Assembly (NCBI RefSeq): GCF_040702995.1
Contig: NZ_CP159992.1
Coordinates: 72,501-136,500 of the forward strand
Length of the DNA: 64,000 nt
Source: Paenibacillus sp. AN1007
GTDB taxonomy: Bacteria > Bacillota > Bacilli > Paenibacillales > Paenibacillaceae
Direction: 5' to 3'
The position numbers and the translations under genes were made by a program. The notes beneath the pieces were generated by a model that ran no database searches, had not been told where the DNA came from, and was given only the letters and a program-made list of their open reading frames with translations. The stretch's first letter is position 1. The number at the start of each line of letters is the position of its first letter. Of this stretch, positions 18,375 through 33,300 are shown piece by piece.

Positions 18375-21300
18375 GTGGCTTTTGAAAAAGAAACGTTGTT
18401 TTGGAACGATAAATTTGATGGCGAAGAGTATACCTTGACACGGATGCCTTACAGCAAAACTCCAAATTCTTTGGCGCCCGTTATGACAACCGTCAGCGGT
18501 TCGCTTTCGGAGGAAGTGGCCCAGCGTATCTATCAAATGAGCAGGGGGACTCCGCTGGCTGCTTTCATGATTTTGCTTGCTGGTGTTCAAGTGCTTCTAC
18601 ATAAATATACGGGTGCTTCTGAAATTCTGGTCGGCATGCCTATTGTGCGGAAACAGGCGGAGACACGGCGCTCCGTTAATCATACAGTTATTTTGAAAAA
18701 CTCGCTTTTGGAAGGTACGACATTTAAAACAGTTCTAAGCAAGCTGAGAACTTCTTTACCAGAAGCGATCCAGCATCAGCATATTCCATTCTTGAAAATG
18801 ACGGAAAAGCTGGACCTGCAGTATGCAGATGGGATACCTGTTGTGCATACGCTGGTTTCCCTTAGGGAGCTGCATCTGGATGAGACCTTGCAAAATGTTG
18901 TCGCGGATTGTTCCTTTCAATTCAGCTTAGTGGAAGGGAAGATACAGCTATTCCTTTCATATAACGAGCTTTTATATGATTCCGAGTTGATGACTCGAGT
19001 TGTAGGCCATCTGAATCGTCTGCTGGCCGTGGGGCTTCGAGAGCTGGAGATGGACATCCTGCGGGTGGACATGCTGTCGGAGGACGAGAAATTTCAACTG
19101 CTGCAGAGATTTAACGATACAAAGAAGGACTATCCTCGTGATCAGACGATTCATCAACTAGTGGAGGAGCAGGCAGGACGGGTGCCCGAAGCGACGGCGG
19201 TTGTATTTGAGGGACAGCGGCTTTCGTACGCGGAGTTGAATGAAAGGGCAAACCGACTGGCACGCACGCTGCGATTCCTCGGTGTGCAGTCCAATCAACT
19301 GGTAGGTTTAATGGTCAGGAGATCGCTGGAAACCGTCGTCGGCATGCTGGCAGTACTGAAAGCCGGTGGTGCCTATGTGCCTATTGATCCGGAATACCCG
19401 GAAGAACGCATCCGCTATATTCTGGAGAACTCCAACGCGCAGCTGCTGCTGACTCAAAAAGAGCTGAAGCAGCGGGTGCCTTTTGAAGGAACGGTATTGG
19501 CGCTGGATGATGAGCAGGCGTACAGCGATGATGGGACTAATCTGGAGCCAGCCAGTGGTCCAAATGATTTGGCATACGTCATCTATACGTCAGGTACGAC
19601 AGGCAATCCCAAAGGGGTCATGCTGGAGCATCGGGGTTTGGTCAGCTTGAAGCTGATGTTTGCGGAGAAGCTGGGCATCACGGAACATGATCGCATCGTT
19701 CAATTTGCCAGTTTATCGTTTGATGCGTCCTGCTGGGAAGTGTTCAAAGCTCTTTATTTTGGTGCAGCACTATATATCCCGACGGCAGAGACGATTCTAG
19801 ACAACCGCCTGTTCGAGAATTATATGAACGAACATGCAATTACGGCAGCTATTTTGCCTCCGACGTACAGTGCTTATTTGAATCCGGACAGCCTCCCCAG
19901 CTTAACGAAGCTCATAACGGGCGGATCGGCAGTATCGGCCGAATTCGTACAGCAGTGGAAATCGAAGGTCCACTATTTTAATGCTTACGGACCCACCGAA
20001 GCTTCTATCGTCACAACGCTTTGGGATGCTGATGAGGAGCAGCCAGAGCGCAGGATCATTCCGATCGGCCGCCCGCTGGCCAATCACCAGATTTTTATTC
20101 TAGATACTCACCTCCAGCTTGTCCCTCGGGGAGTGGAAGGCGAGCTGTGTGTGGCAGGTGTTGGCCTTGCGAGAGGTTACCTGAACCTTCCGGAGCTGAC
20201 AGCGGAAAAGTTCGTGGAACATCCGTTTGAGCCGGGAGAACGTCTTTACCGGACAGGAGACCTCGCACGCTGGCTGCCGGACGGAAATATTGAGTACATG
20301 GGCCGAATCGACCATCAAGTGAAAATCCGTGGATTTCGGATCGAAATTGGCGAGATTGAGGAGCAACTTCTAAAGATTGACTCCGTGCAGGAAACAATCG
20401 TCATTGCGAGGGATGGTAAAAGCGGGCAAGAACTGTGCGCATACCTGGTCGCGGGCGACGCGCTTACGCTTGACGAGTTGAGAAGAACGTTGGCAAAAAA
20501 AATGCCGAATTATATGATTCCGGCACATTTTGTTCAGCTTCCGCAGATGCCGCTTACACCAAACGATAAAATTGATCGCAAGGCATTGCCCGATCCCGAA
20601 GGCATCGCGCTTACCGGCGGTGAGTACGCAGCTCCGCGCAATGAAGCTGAGCAGACGCTTGCTGATGTCTGGCAGGCGGTATTGAACACCGATCGTGTTG
20701 GAATAACGGATCATTTTTTCGAGCTGGGTGGAGACTCGATCAAGTCCATTCAGGTTTCCTCACGGCTTCATCAAGCCGGTTACAAGCTGGAAATCCGGGA
20801 TTTGTTTAAATATCCGACGATCTCGCAGCTCAGCCTGCATGTGAAGCCGATTGGGCGTACGATTGATCAAGGGGAAATAACGGGTGAAACGGTGCTGACG
20901 CCTATTCAGCATTGGTTTTTCGAGAGCGCCTTCGCGGATCAGCATCATTTCAACCAATCAGTGATGCTGTACCGGAAGGAACGTTTCAGCGAAGAGACTG
21001 TGTGCCAAGTGCTGCAGAAGCTGGCCGAGCATCATGATGCCTTGCGGATGGTGTTCTGCAAGACCGAACAGGGATTTATCGTGCGGAACCGCGCAGTTCA
21101 GGAAGGCGAGCTGTTCACGCTGGACGTATTTGACTTACAGGATGCGGACAACACTTCGCAGGCTGTGGAAGAGAAAGCAGCAAATATTCAAGCTGGTATC
21201 GATTTAGAGAACGGCCCCCTCGTTAAGGCGGGATTGTTCCGATGCATGGACGGCGATCACTTGCTGCTTGCGGTTCATCATGCTGTGGTGGACGGCGTGT

Positions 21301-24300
21301 CCTGGCGTATTTTAATGGAGGATTTCGCTCTGGGTTACGAGCAGGCTGGGCAAAGTAAGGAAATTCGTTTCCCGGCGAAAACGGATGCATACCGTACGTG
21401 GTCCGAGCAGCTGGCGGCTTATGCAAACAGCCCGGAGATGACAAAGGAACGAACCTATTGGCAGGCCGTGGAACAAATTGAAGTTCCGACCGTGCCGAAG
21501 GATATGGAAGTGCACGTTACGACGCAGCAGGACAGCGAATCGCTGTTTGTGCATTTGACCCCAGAAGAAACTGAACTGCTGCTGAAGCGGGTTCACCGAG
21601 CCTATAACACCGAAATGAATGATATTTTGGTAACGGCGCTCGGCATCGCCATTCGAAAGTGGTCGGGACACGAACGGGTGCGAATTAATCTCGAGGGGCA
21701 CGGACGTGAATCAATCGGAACAGATATCGACATCACACGCACCGTTGGCTGGTTTACAACGAAGTTTCCAGTCGTCCTGGAGACTGAACCCGACCGAGAT
21801 ACCGCCTATCAGATCAAACAGGTCAAGGAAAGCCTGCGCCGTATTCCGAATAAAGGGCTTGGATATGGTGTCTGCCGCTATCTCTCCAAATCGGAGGATC
21901 ATTTTGTCTGGGGGGCAGAGCCGGAAATCAATTTTAACTATCTCGGCCAGTTCGACGATGATGTCAATCAGGACGAGATCAGCATATCTCCTTATTCCAG
22001 CGGCAGCCCGACCAGTGACCGTCAGGCCCGCAGCTTTGTGCTGGATATTAACGGTATGGTGCTGGACGGCGTTTTATCTCTCGATCTCAGCTACAGCCTG
22101 AAGCAGTATCGTAAAGAGACAATAGAGACTTTTGCTCAGTACTTTGAGCAGAGTCTTCGAGAGCTCATAGCCCACTGTGCAGGAAAAGAAAAGACCGAAT
22201 TGACGCCAAGTGACTTGCAGTTCAAAGGTCTGACTATTGCAGAGCTGGAGCAGCTCACCCTGCATTCAGGACATCGAGGTGAAATAGAAAATATTTATTC
22301 ACTTACGCCGATGCAGAAAGGCATGTGGTTCCACAGCTCGCTTGATCGGCAAAACGCCGCTTACTTCGAGCAGACTCGGTTCACGATGCGCGGGGCACTT
22401 GATGTCCAGCTTTTCGAGAGAAGTTGGATGGAGCTGGCAAAACGACATCGGGTACTGCGGGCGAATTTTGTCAAAGGACCAGCGGGAGAGCCGCTGCAAG
22501 TGATATACCGGAACAAGCCGGTCGGATTTCAATATGAAGAGCTTCTTGATCTGCGGCTGGATGAGAAACAAGCGTATTTGAATAAAAAAGCCGAGGATGA
22601 CAAGCTCCGCGGGTTCGACATGGAACATGATCCACTTGTTCGCTTTACAATCCTGCGTACCGAAGATGAAAGTTATCATGTGCTGTGGAGCTTCCAGCAT
22701 ATTCTGATGGACGGCTGGTGTCTGGCACAGCTGACGCAGGAGCTTTTTGAGACGTACTCGAATCTAGCATCCGGCAAACCGTTAGCGGAAGATAACGGGG
22801 CGGATTATGACGCCTATATCGAATGGCTGGAGAAGCAGGACGAACAGGCCGCAGCCGCTTATTGGACGGAATTCCTGACAGGTTATGAAGGACAAACCGT
22901 ACTGCCAGGACAAAAGGAAGCTGTGCTCAATGACAAATTTACGGCTGATCATGTTACGGCCGAGCTGGGCAGGGAGCTTAGCCGGCGGATGGATCGGGTG
23001 GCGAGAGGGCACCAGATTACGGTCAATACGCTGCTGCAGGCAGCATGGGGTGTACTGCTGCAAAAATATAACGGAACAAACGATGCCGTATTCGGCAGCG
23101 TGGTGGCAGGAAGACCGGCTGAAATTCCGGGTGTCGAGTCCATGATCGGTCTGTTCATCAATACAGTACCTGTCCGTGTCTCGAGCGAAGCGGACACCTT
23201 GTTCGCCGATTTGATGACGAAAATGCAAGAGCGAGCGCTGGAGTCCGGACGTTATGAGTATTACCCGCTGTACGAAATTCAAGCTCGCAGCGTGCAGAAA
23301 CAGAATTTGATCAATCATATCATTGCCTTTGAGAACTATCCGGTGGACGAGCAGATGGAGAAGGCGGGAGACCAGCAGCACGGCGACCTGACAATTGCTG
23401 ACGTTCAGATGGAGGAGCAGACAAACTATAACTTCAATGTGACCGTGGCGCCGGGAGACGAGATCGAAATTCGGTTTGACTTTAATGCCGAAGTGTTTGA
23501 TAAAGACAGCATTGAGCGGCTTAAGGGGCATCTCGTGCATCTGCTGGAGCAGGTGACGGCTAACCCGGAGATTACTGTGGGTGAGCTTGAACTTGTGACA
23601 GAGGCAGAAAAAGTTGATCTGCTTGAACGCTTTAACGACACAATGACGGAATTTCCGCGAGGAAAGACGCTCATTCAATTGTTCGAAGAACAGGCGGGGC
23701 GTATCCCGGATGCAGCGGCCATTTCCTTGAATGGGCAGGAGCTGACTTACCACGAGCTGAACGAACGAGTCAATCGTCTTGCCCGTACTCTGCGCTGCAG
23801 CGGAATATCCAAAGGCAGTCTTGTCGCTATTATGGCTGAACGTTCTATTGAAATGGTGGTAGGCATGCTGGCAGCACACAAAGCCGGAGCAGCATACGTA
23901 CCGATTGACCCGGATTATCCTGAGGAGCGAATTCGTTTCTTGCTCGAGGATTCGGGGGCACAAGTTCTGCTGATTCAAAGCCGCCTGTGTAAGCGGCTGG
24001 CTGGCTCGGAGTCTGTGATTTTACTGGATAATGAGTCCTTCTATCACGAGGACGGCACAAATCTGATTCCGGGCACCGCAGCGACAGATCTGGCCTGCAT
24101 CATCTATACGTCAGGTACGACAGGCAGGCCGAAAGGAAACCTGGTTTCACACCGCAGCATTGTGCGGATCGTGCGAAATACAAATTATATCGAAATCACG
24201 GAGCGGGATCATGTCCTCCAGCTGTCAAGCTACTCGTTTGACGGAGCAATTTTCGATATTTTCGGTGCTTTGACCAACGGGGCTCGGCTGGTACTGGTTC

Positions 24301-27300
24301 CCCGCGAGACTGTGCTGGAAATCGGGCAGCTGGCTGATCTCATCCAACACGAACAAATCTCGGTCATGCTGATTACGACAGCTTTTTTCAATGTTCTTGT
24401 CGATGTGAATGTCGACTGTCTGCGGGACGTCCGGGCCATTTTATTCGGAGGGGAACGTGTGTCGGTCGGTCATGTGCGTAAAGCACTCGCCCATATCGGA
24501 CCAGGCAGGCTTAACCATTTATATGGACCATCGGAAAGCACCGTTTATACCACGTATCTTCCGGTTGACTTCGTGGATGAGTCAGCGGTTACGGTACCGA
24601 TCGGACGGCCAATCAGTAATACAACAGTCTATATCGTCGACAGCCGGAATAAGCTTCTTCCGGTCGGCGTGGCTGGGGAGCTGTGCATCGGCGGGGAAGG
24701 TCTGGTACAGGGCTACAATAACCGACCGGAGCTGACGGCGGAGAAGTTTGTGGACAATCCGTTTGTATCTGGTGAGCGCATGTACCGGACGGGAGATTTG
24801 GCTAAATGGCTGTCTGATGGCACGATCGAATACGTAGGACGGACAGATGACCAAGTGAAAATCCGCGGTTTCCGGATTGAGCTGGGCGAGATCGAAGCGC
24901 AGCTTCAGAAAGTGGAGGGGATCCGGAAGGCGACAGTATTGGCGAGGGAAAACAACTCCGGTGAGAAGCAGCTCTGTGCTTATTACGAGGCAGACTTTGA
25001 GATTTCGACGTCCGAGTTGAAAAACATACTTTCCCAGGAACTTCCTGCCTATATGATCCCGGGATACTTGATCCAGTTGGAACGTCTGCCTCTCACAACG
25101 AACGGCAAGGTCGACCGCAGCTCCCTTCCGCTGCCGGAAGAGAGCCTGCAGCCGGGCGAAGAACATACGCCGCCCCGGACTCCGCTGGAAGCCAGCTTGG
25201 CAGGGATTTGGAAAAGTGTGCTTGGACTAGAACATATCGGTGTTTATGACGACTTTTTCGACCTAGGCGGACATTCCCTGCGAGCAACAACACTGGTGAG
25301 CAGGGTGCATCAGGAACTGAACGTTGAGCTGCCTCTGCGTGATGTATTCCGCTACTCGAGACTGGAAGAGATGGCCCTGGCTATCTCCCGAATTGAAGAG
25401 CGGGTGTTCTCATCTATTCCACTCGCAGAATCTAGAGCATATTATCCGCTTTCCTCAGCGCAGAAGCGGCTGTTTATCCTAAATCAGCTCGAAGGAGCCG
25501 ATCAAAGCTACAACATGCCGGGGGTGCTGCTGCTGGAGGGATCAATGGACCGGAGTCTGCTGGAGAAAGCTTTCCGTGAATTGATCGCACGGCATGAAAC
25601 GCTGCGAACCGGTTTTGAGGTCTTGCAGGGCGAAACCATACAGCGTATTTACGAAAATGTCGAATTTAATGTCCAGTACCGTCATGTGAGTGAGGAAAAA
25701 GCGCCAGAAATCATACAGGATTTCATCCGGCCTTTCGATTTGGCGAAGCCGCCACTGCTGCGGGCAGAGCTCGTAGAGCTGGCAGCCGAACGTTATTTGC
25801 TGATGTTTGACATGCATCATATCATCTCTGACGGGGTTTCGATGGACGTATTCGTCGGTGAACTCGTTCGTCTGTATGAAGGCGAGTCATTGGAGCCATT
25901 GCGCATTCAATACAAGGACTATGCGGTATGGCAGCAATCGGATGCGCAAAAAGTACAGTTGAAACGCGAAGAAGCATACTGGCTTGACCGTTACCAGGGA
26001 GAGCTGCCGGTTTTAGAAATGCCTACGGATTACCCGCGTCCTGCTGTGCAGAGCTTTGAAGGGCAAACATTGACGTCTTTTGTGGACGAGGAAACGAACG
26101 AAGGCTTGAAGCGGTTAGCCGCTCAAAGCGGAACGACGCTGTATATGGTGCTGCTTGCGGCCTATACCGTGCTTTTGCATAAATACACAGGCCAGGACGA
26201 TCTGATTGTCGGAACATCGATTGCAGGCAGAACACATGGAGACACGCAGCCGTTAATAGGAATGTTCGTCAACACACTGGCGCTTCGCAATTATCCGGCT
26301 TCGGAGAAAACGTTCCTGTCCTATCTGGAAGAAGTGAAAGAAACAACCTTGGGTGCTTACGAGCACCAAAATTATCCGTTCGAAGAACTCGTCGATAAAG
26401 TGCAGATCAGCCGGGATCTGAGCCGTAATCCGCTTTTTGACACGATGTTCTCGCTGCAGAACCTTGAGGATAAAGAAGTAGAGCTGGAAGGGCTGAAATT
26501 GTCGCCGTACCCTAGTGAATACGGCTCGGCCAAGTTCGATCTGAGTGTGGATGTTGCGGAAGAAAACGGCGGTTTGGAGTGCAGCTTTGAATTCGCAACG
26601 GCTCTCTATAAAGAGAGCACGATTCGGCGATTGTCGACGCACTTTGGACAATTACTTACGGCGGTTGTAAGCCGTCCAGATGCAAAGATTGCTGACATGG
26701 ATTGGTTAACGAATGAGGAAAAGGACCAAATTCTGTGCACATTCAATCCCGCACAGCCGGAAGCGGCTCCTGCGGCTGCATTCCATCGGCTGTTCGAGGA
26801 ACAGGCGAAGCGCACACCGGAAGCGACGGCTGTTGTGTATGAGAATGACCGAATGACCTATGCAGCGCTGAACGAGCGGGCAAACCGTTTGGCGAGTACG
26901 CTGCGTGCAGGCGGCATTGGCCGGGAGTCCATCGTTGGCATTCTTGCCGAGCGTTCGGTGGACCTGCTGGTGGCTGTGCTGGGGGTGTGGAAGGCAGGCG
27001 GGGCCTATGTGCCGCTTGACCCGGATTATCCGGCAGACCGCGTGCGGTTCATGCTCGAAGACAGCGGAGCGAAAGTGCTGCTGACACAAACGGCACTGCG
27101 AGAGCGTGCCGAAGCGTGGCTGGGCGAAGAGGAACTGGCCTTGGCAGCGGTGCTGTATCTCGACGACGAAGCATCGTACAGCGATGAACGGGCAGATGCA
27201 CCGACCGACGTTGTCCAAGGTTCGAGCATGGGTTCCAGCTTGGACTCCGCTGTAGTCTCTGGCAAGCTGACGGGGGTTGTAAACGACGGTGAGGATAGGC

Positions 27301-30300
27301 ATCATGCTGCAAATGCTGTTGACATAGGTGATTTCCATGAAGCCCGTCCCGAAGATCTGGCGTATGTGATCTACACGTCGGGAACGACGGGCAGGCCGAA
27401 AGGGGTCATGATCGAGCACCGCAGCCTGGTCAACACCGCGGCAGGCTACCGGCGGGAATACCGATTAGATCAATTCCCGGTGCGGCTGCTGCAGCTGGCC
27501 AGCTTCTCGTTTGACGTGTTCGTAGGCGATATCGCGCGCACGCTGTACAACGGAGGCACGATGGTGATTGTGCCGAAGGACGACCGCATCGATCCGTCTC
27601 GGCTGCATGGCTGGATCGAGCGGGAGAACATCACTATCTTTGAATCCACACCGGCGCTGATCGTACCGTTTATGGAATACGTGTACGAGCAGGGGCTGGA
27701 TATCAGCGGAATGGAGCTGCTGATTACGAGCTCGGACAGCTGCAGTGTGGCGGATTACCGGACGCTGCAGGAACGCTTCGGCTCATCGCTTCGCATCATC
27801 AACGCCTACGGTGTGACGGAAGCGGCCATTGATTCGAGCTTCTACGATGAGCCGCTGACGAAGCTGCCGCAGACAGGCAGCGTTCCGATTGGCAGGGCGT
27901 GGCTGAACGCGAAGTTTTACATTGTGGATGCCCATCTGAATCCGGTGCCGGTCGGGGTGCTGGGCGAGTTAGTCATCGGCGGAGTTGGGGTCTCGCGTGG
28001 GTACTTGAATCGTCCGGAGCTGACGGAAGAGAAGTTTGTGGACAGCCCGTTTGTCCCGGGTGAACGGTTGTACCGCACGGGAGATTTGGCGCGGTGGATG
28101 GAAGACGGAAATGTGGACTTCATCGGCCGGATCGACAACCAGGCCAAAATCCGGGGGCACCGGATTGAAACGGGTGAGGTTGAATCGCAGCTGCTGCAGG
28201 TGAAGGGCGTACGCGAAGCGGTGGTGCTGGTTCGAAATGACGCGAACGGGCAGAAGGCGCTGTGTGCGTATTATGCACCGGATACCGGCGCAGCGCTGGC
28301 GGTGAATGAGCTGCGCAGCACGCTGGCACAGGAGCTGCCGGGCTATATGATTCCGTCCTACTTCGTGGAACTGGCGCAGCTGCCTTTGACACCGAACGGA
28401 AAGGTTGACCGGAAGGTGCTGCCAGCGCCGGAAGGAGAAGCGGGGAGCGGGACAGAGTACGCCGCACCGCGCAATGAACTGGAAACGAAGCTGGTGGTCA
28501 TTTGGCAGGAGGTACTGGGGCTTACAAGGCCGATCGGCGTTCACGATAATTTCTTCGACATCGGCGGGCATTCTTTACGGGCGACAACGCTGGTTAGCAA
28601 AATTCATAAAGAGCTGAACGTCGATCTGCCGCTGCGCGATGTGTTCCGCTATTCCATGATCGAGAGCATGGCAGCTGCCATTTCCCGGTTGGATGAACAG
28701 ACATTCACTGCGATTCCGGCTGCAGATGAGCGAGAGGTGTACCCGCAATCTTATGCTCAAAAGCGTCTCTTTATCCTTAATCAATTGGAAGGTACGGAAC
28801 TTACCTACAACATGCCGGAAGCGATGGTGCTGGAGGGTGCTTTGGACCGGGCGAGGTTTGAAGAAGCTTTCCGCAAGCTCGTGGCAAGGCATGAAGTGCT
28901 GCGCACCGGATTCGAAATGGTGGATGGGGAAGCATCACAGCGGTTATATCAGGACGTTAATTTTGCCGTGGAGCTGTACCAAGCGAAAGAGCAGGATGCC
29001 GAAGAGGTGGTTCGACGTTTCGTCCGTCCGTTTGACTTGGCAAAGCCTCCGCTGCTGAGAGTCGGCCTTGTGGAACTTGCTCCGGAACGCCACATTCTAA
29101 TGTACGATATGCATCACATTATTTCCGACGGCGTCTCGATGGAAATCTTTGTTGAAGAATTTATCCGCTTGTACGGCGGTGAGCAGTTGGAGCCACTGCG
29201 TATTCAGTACAAAGACTATGCGGTTTGGCAGCAGTCACAGGCACAGAAGGAGAAGCTGCAGCGTCAGGAGCTGTATTGGCTGGACATGTTCCAAGGGGAG
29301 CTTCCGGTGCTGGAAATGCCAACCGACTATCCACGTCCGGCCGTGCAGTGTTACGAAGGCCAAACGCTGGAATTTTTCCTCGACGCTCCAGAAACTGAGC
29401 GCCTGAAGCGGTTGGCCTCGGAAACGGGGACAACATTATTTATGGTGCTGCTTGCGGCGTATAACGTGCTTTTGCACAAATATTCGGGTCAGGAAGACGT
29501 GATCGTCGGTACACCGATTGCGGGAAGGAACCATGGCGATGTACAGCCGTTAATCGGTATTTTCTTAAATACACTGGCGATCCGCAGTTATCCGGCTGCG
29601 GACAAGACATTCCTGTCTTACCTTCAGGAAGTGAAAGAAACGACACTCCAAGCCTTCGAACATCAAAACTATCCGTTTGAAGCGTTGGTAGAGAGAGTGC
29701 AGGTTACCCGTGATTTGAGCCGCAATCCGCTCTTTGACACCCTGTTTACGATGCAGAATACGGAAAATGAGGAATTTGAGTTGGAAGGCCTGCGCCTGAT
29801 TCCTTATCCGAGTCAGTTGGATACCGCGAAGTTTGATATCAGCCTGGATGTAGGGGAAGAGAACGGCGGCTTGGATTACAGCTTCGAATATGCGACAGCT
29901 CTCTACAAAAGGGAAACGGTCGAAAGGCTGGCTAAACATTACGAGCAGCTGCTCATAACAGTCGCAAGCCAACCTGATACAAAGATTGCCGAGCTGGATT
30001 GGTTAACGAATGAGGAAAAGGACCAAATTCTGGGCGGGTTTAACCCGTCCCAGCCGGAAGCGGCTCCTGCGGCTGCATTCCATCGGCTGTTCGAGGAACA
30101 GGCGAAGCGCACGCCGGAAGCGACGGCTGTTGTGTATGAGAATGACCGAATGACCTATGCAGCGCTGAACGAGCGGGCAAATCGTTTGGCGAGTACGCTG
30201 CGTGCAGGCGGCATTGGCCGGGAGTCCATCGTTGGCATTCTTGCCGAGCGTTCGGTGGACCTGCTGGTGGCTGTACTGGGGGTGTGGAAGGCAGGCGGGG

Positions 30301-33300
30301 CCTATGTGCCGCTTGACCCGGATTATCCGGCAGACCGCGTGCGGTTCATGCTCGAAGACAGCGGAGCGAAGCTGCTCCTGACACAAACGGCACTGCGAGA
30401 GCGTGCCGAAGCGTGGCTGGACGAAGAGGAACTGGCCTTGGCAGCGGTGCTGTATCTCGACGACGAAGCATCATACAGCGATGAACGAGCAAATGCACCG
30501 ATCAGTGGTGTCCTAGGTTCGAGCATGGGTTCCAGCTTGGACTCGGCTGTGGTCTCTGGCAAGCTGACGGGGAGTGTAAACGACGGTGAGAATAGACGTC
30601 ATCCGAATGCTGCTGACCCGGGTGATTTCCATGAAGCCCGTCCCGAGGATCTGGCGTATGTGATCTACACGTCAGGAACGACGGGCAGGCCGAAAGGGGT
30701 CATGATCGAGCACCGCAGTCTGGTCAACACCGCGGCAGGCTACCGGCGGGAATACCGGTTAGATCAATTCCCGGTGCGGCTGCTGCAGCTGGCGAGCTTC
30801 TCGTTTGACGTGTTCGTGGGCGATATCGCGCGCACGCTGTACAACGGAGGCACGATGGTGATTGTGCCGAAAGACGACCGCATCGATCCGTCTCGGCTGC
30901 ATGACTGGATGGAGCGGGAGAGAATCACTATCTTTGAATCCACACCGGCGCTGATCGTACCGTTTATGGAATACGTGTACGAGCAGGGGCTGGATATCAG
31001 CGAAATGGAGCTGCTGATTACGAGCTCGGACAGCTGCAGTGTGGCGGATTACCGGACGCTGCAGGAACGCTTCGGCTCATCGCTTCGCATCATTAATGCC
31101 TACGGTGTGACGGAAGCCGCCATTGATTCGAGCTTCTACGATGAGCCGCTGACGAAGCTGCCGCAGACAGGCAGCGTTCCGATTGGCAGAGCGTGGCTGA
31201 ACGCGAAGTTCTACATTGTGGATGCCCATCTGAATCCGGTGCCGGTCGGGGTGCTGGGCGAGTTAGTCATCGGCGGAGTTGGGGTCTCGCGCGGGTACTT
31301 GAATCGTCCGGAGCTGACGGAAGAGAAGTTTGTGGACAGCCCGTTTGTCCCGGGTGAACGGCTGTACCGCACGGGAGACTTGGCGCGGTGGATGGAAGAC
31401 GGAAATGTGGACTTCATCGGCCGGATCGACAACCAGGCCAAAATCCGGGGGTACCGGATTGAAACGGGTGAGGTTGAATCGCAGCTGCTGCAGGTGGAGG
31501 GCGTACGCGAAGCGGTGGTACTGGTTCGAAATGATGCGAACGGGCAGAAGGCACTGTGTGCGTATTATGCACCGGATACCGGCGCAGCGCTGGCGGTGAA
31601 TGAGCTGCGCAGCACGCTGGCACAGGAGCTGCCGGGCTATATGATTCCGTCTTACTTCGTGGAGCTGGCGCAGCTGCCTCTGACGCCAAACGGAAAGGTT
31701 GACCGGAAGGCGCTGCCAGCGCCGGAAGGAGAAGCGGGGAGCGGGACAGAGTACGCCGCACCGCGCAATGAACTGGAAACGAAGCTGGCGGTCATTTGGC
31801 AGGAGGTACTGGGGCTTACAAGGCCGATCGGCATTCACGATAATTTCTTCGACATCGGCGGGCATTCTTTGAGGGCGACGACGCTGGCAGGCAAGATATT
31901 TAAAAAGTTAAACATCAACTTGGCGCTGCGCGACGTATTCCGTCACTCCACAATCGCAGCAATGGCTGAGGCGATCGGCAGGATGGAACGGCAGGAGCAT
32001 GAAACGATTCCTCCAGCGGAAGAAATGGAGTACTATCCTCTGTCCTCTGCGCAGAAAAGGCTGTTCATTCAGCATACGCTGGATGGAGCGGATCAGCTTT
32101 ACAACATGCCGGAACTGGTGCAGCTGGAAGGCAAGCTTGATCTGGATCGGGTAGAAGCTGCCCTGCAGAAATTGATAGTACGGCATGAATCGCTGCGCAC
32201 CGGTTTTGAACTCGTGAAGGGTGAGGCCGTTCAGCGGATTTACTCCCAGGTCGATTTTGCTGTTGAGCATCATCAAGCGAATAAAGATGATGCAGCTCAA
32301 ATCGAGCAGATTGTTCGTACCTTCATCCGTCCGTTTGAACTAGGCAAGCCGCCTCTGCTGCGCGCCGGGGTCATCGAACTGGAGCAAGACCTGCATATTC
32401 TCCTTTTCGACATGCACCATATGGTGTCCGACGGCATGTCCATGGCCATTGTGATGGATGAGTTCTCACGTTTTTACGCCGGGGAAGAACTGCTGCCACT
32501 GCGCATTCAATACAAGGATTATGCAGTTTGGCAGCAGTCGAAGGCTCAACGGGAACGGATTGCGAAGCAGGAAGCCTACTGGCTGCAGACCTTCGAAGGC
32601 GAACTTCCGACGGGTGAACTGCCAATGGACTACGAACGGTCTGCGGTTCGCAGCTACGAAGGTGCGCATCTGGATTTCGATGTTGAAGCTTCACTCTCTG
32701 CGCGGCTGCGTGATTTGGCATCCGAACATGAATGCACGCTGTTTATGGTACTGCTTGCGGCTTATACGGTGCTGCTGTCCAAATACAGCGGGCAGGAAGA
32801 TTTGATCGTGGGCACCCCGGTGGCAGGAAGAACAAACGCAGATTTGGAACCGATTGTTGGGATGTTTGTCAATACACTGGCCATTCGTAATTATCCGTCT
32901 GGTGAAAAAACGTTCTTGTCCTACCTGAAAGAAGTGAAAGAAATGGCTTTGGGGGCTTTCGAGAATCAGGATTACCCTTTCGAAGAGCTCGTGGAGCGTT
33001 TGAATGTGAAACGGGAGCCAGGCCGTTTTCCGCTGTTTGATGCCCTTTTCGATTTACAAAATATCGAAGAACGAGATGCAGAATTGGAAGGGGTCAGTCT
33101 GAAGAATTACGAGCTTGACCAAATAGAAGAGGCGAAGTTCGATCTCGCGCTGTTTATGTATGAAAACAACGGAGCGCTGAGTGGAGGTTTCTTCTACGCT
33201 GCCAAGCTGTTCAAAGAAGCGAGGGTCCGTGCCCTGAGCGAGGATTATTTGCGAGTACTGTCTCAAATTGCGGAGAATCCACAACTCGCGCTGAGCCGGA

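Noticed and set aside
22782..23978. Long minus-strand frames opposite pmxA and pmxE
   Set aside because: Antisense frames of GC-rich NRPS coding sequence; no family motifs and the plus frame is certain.
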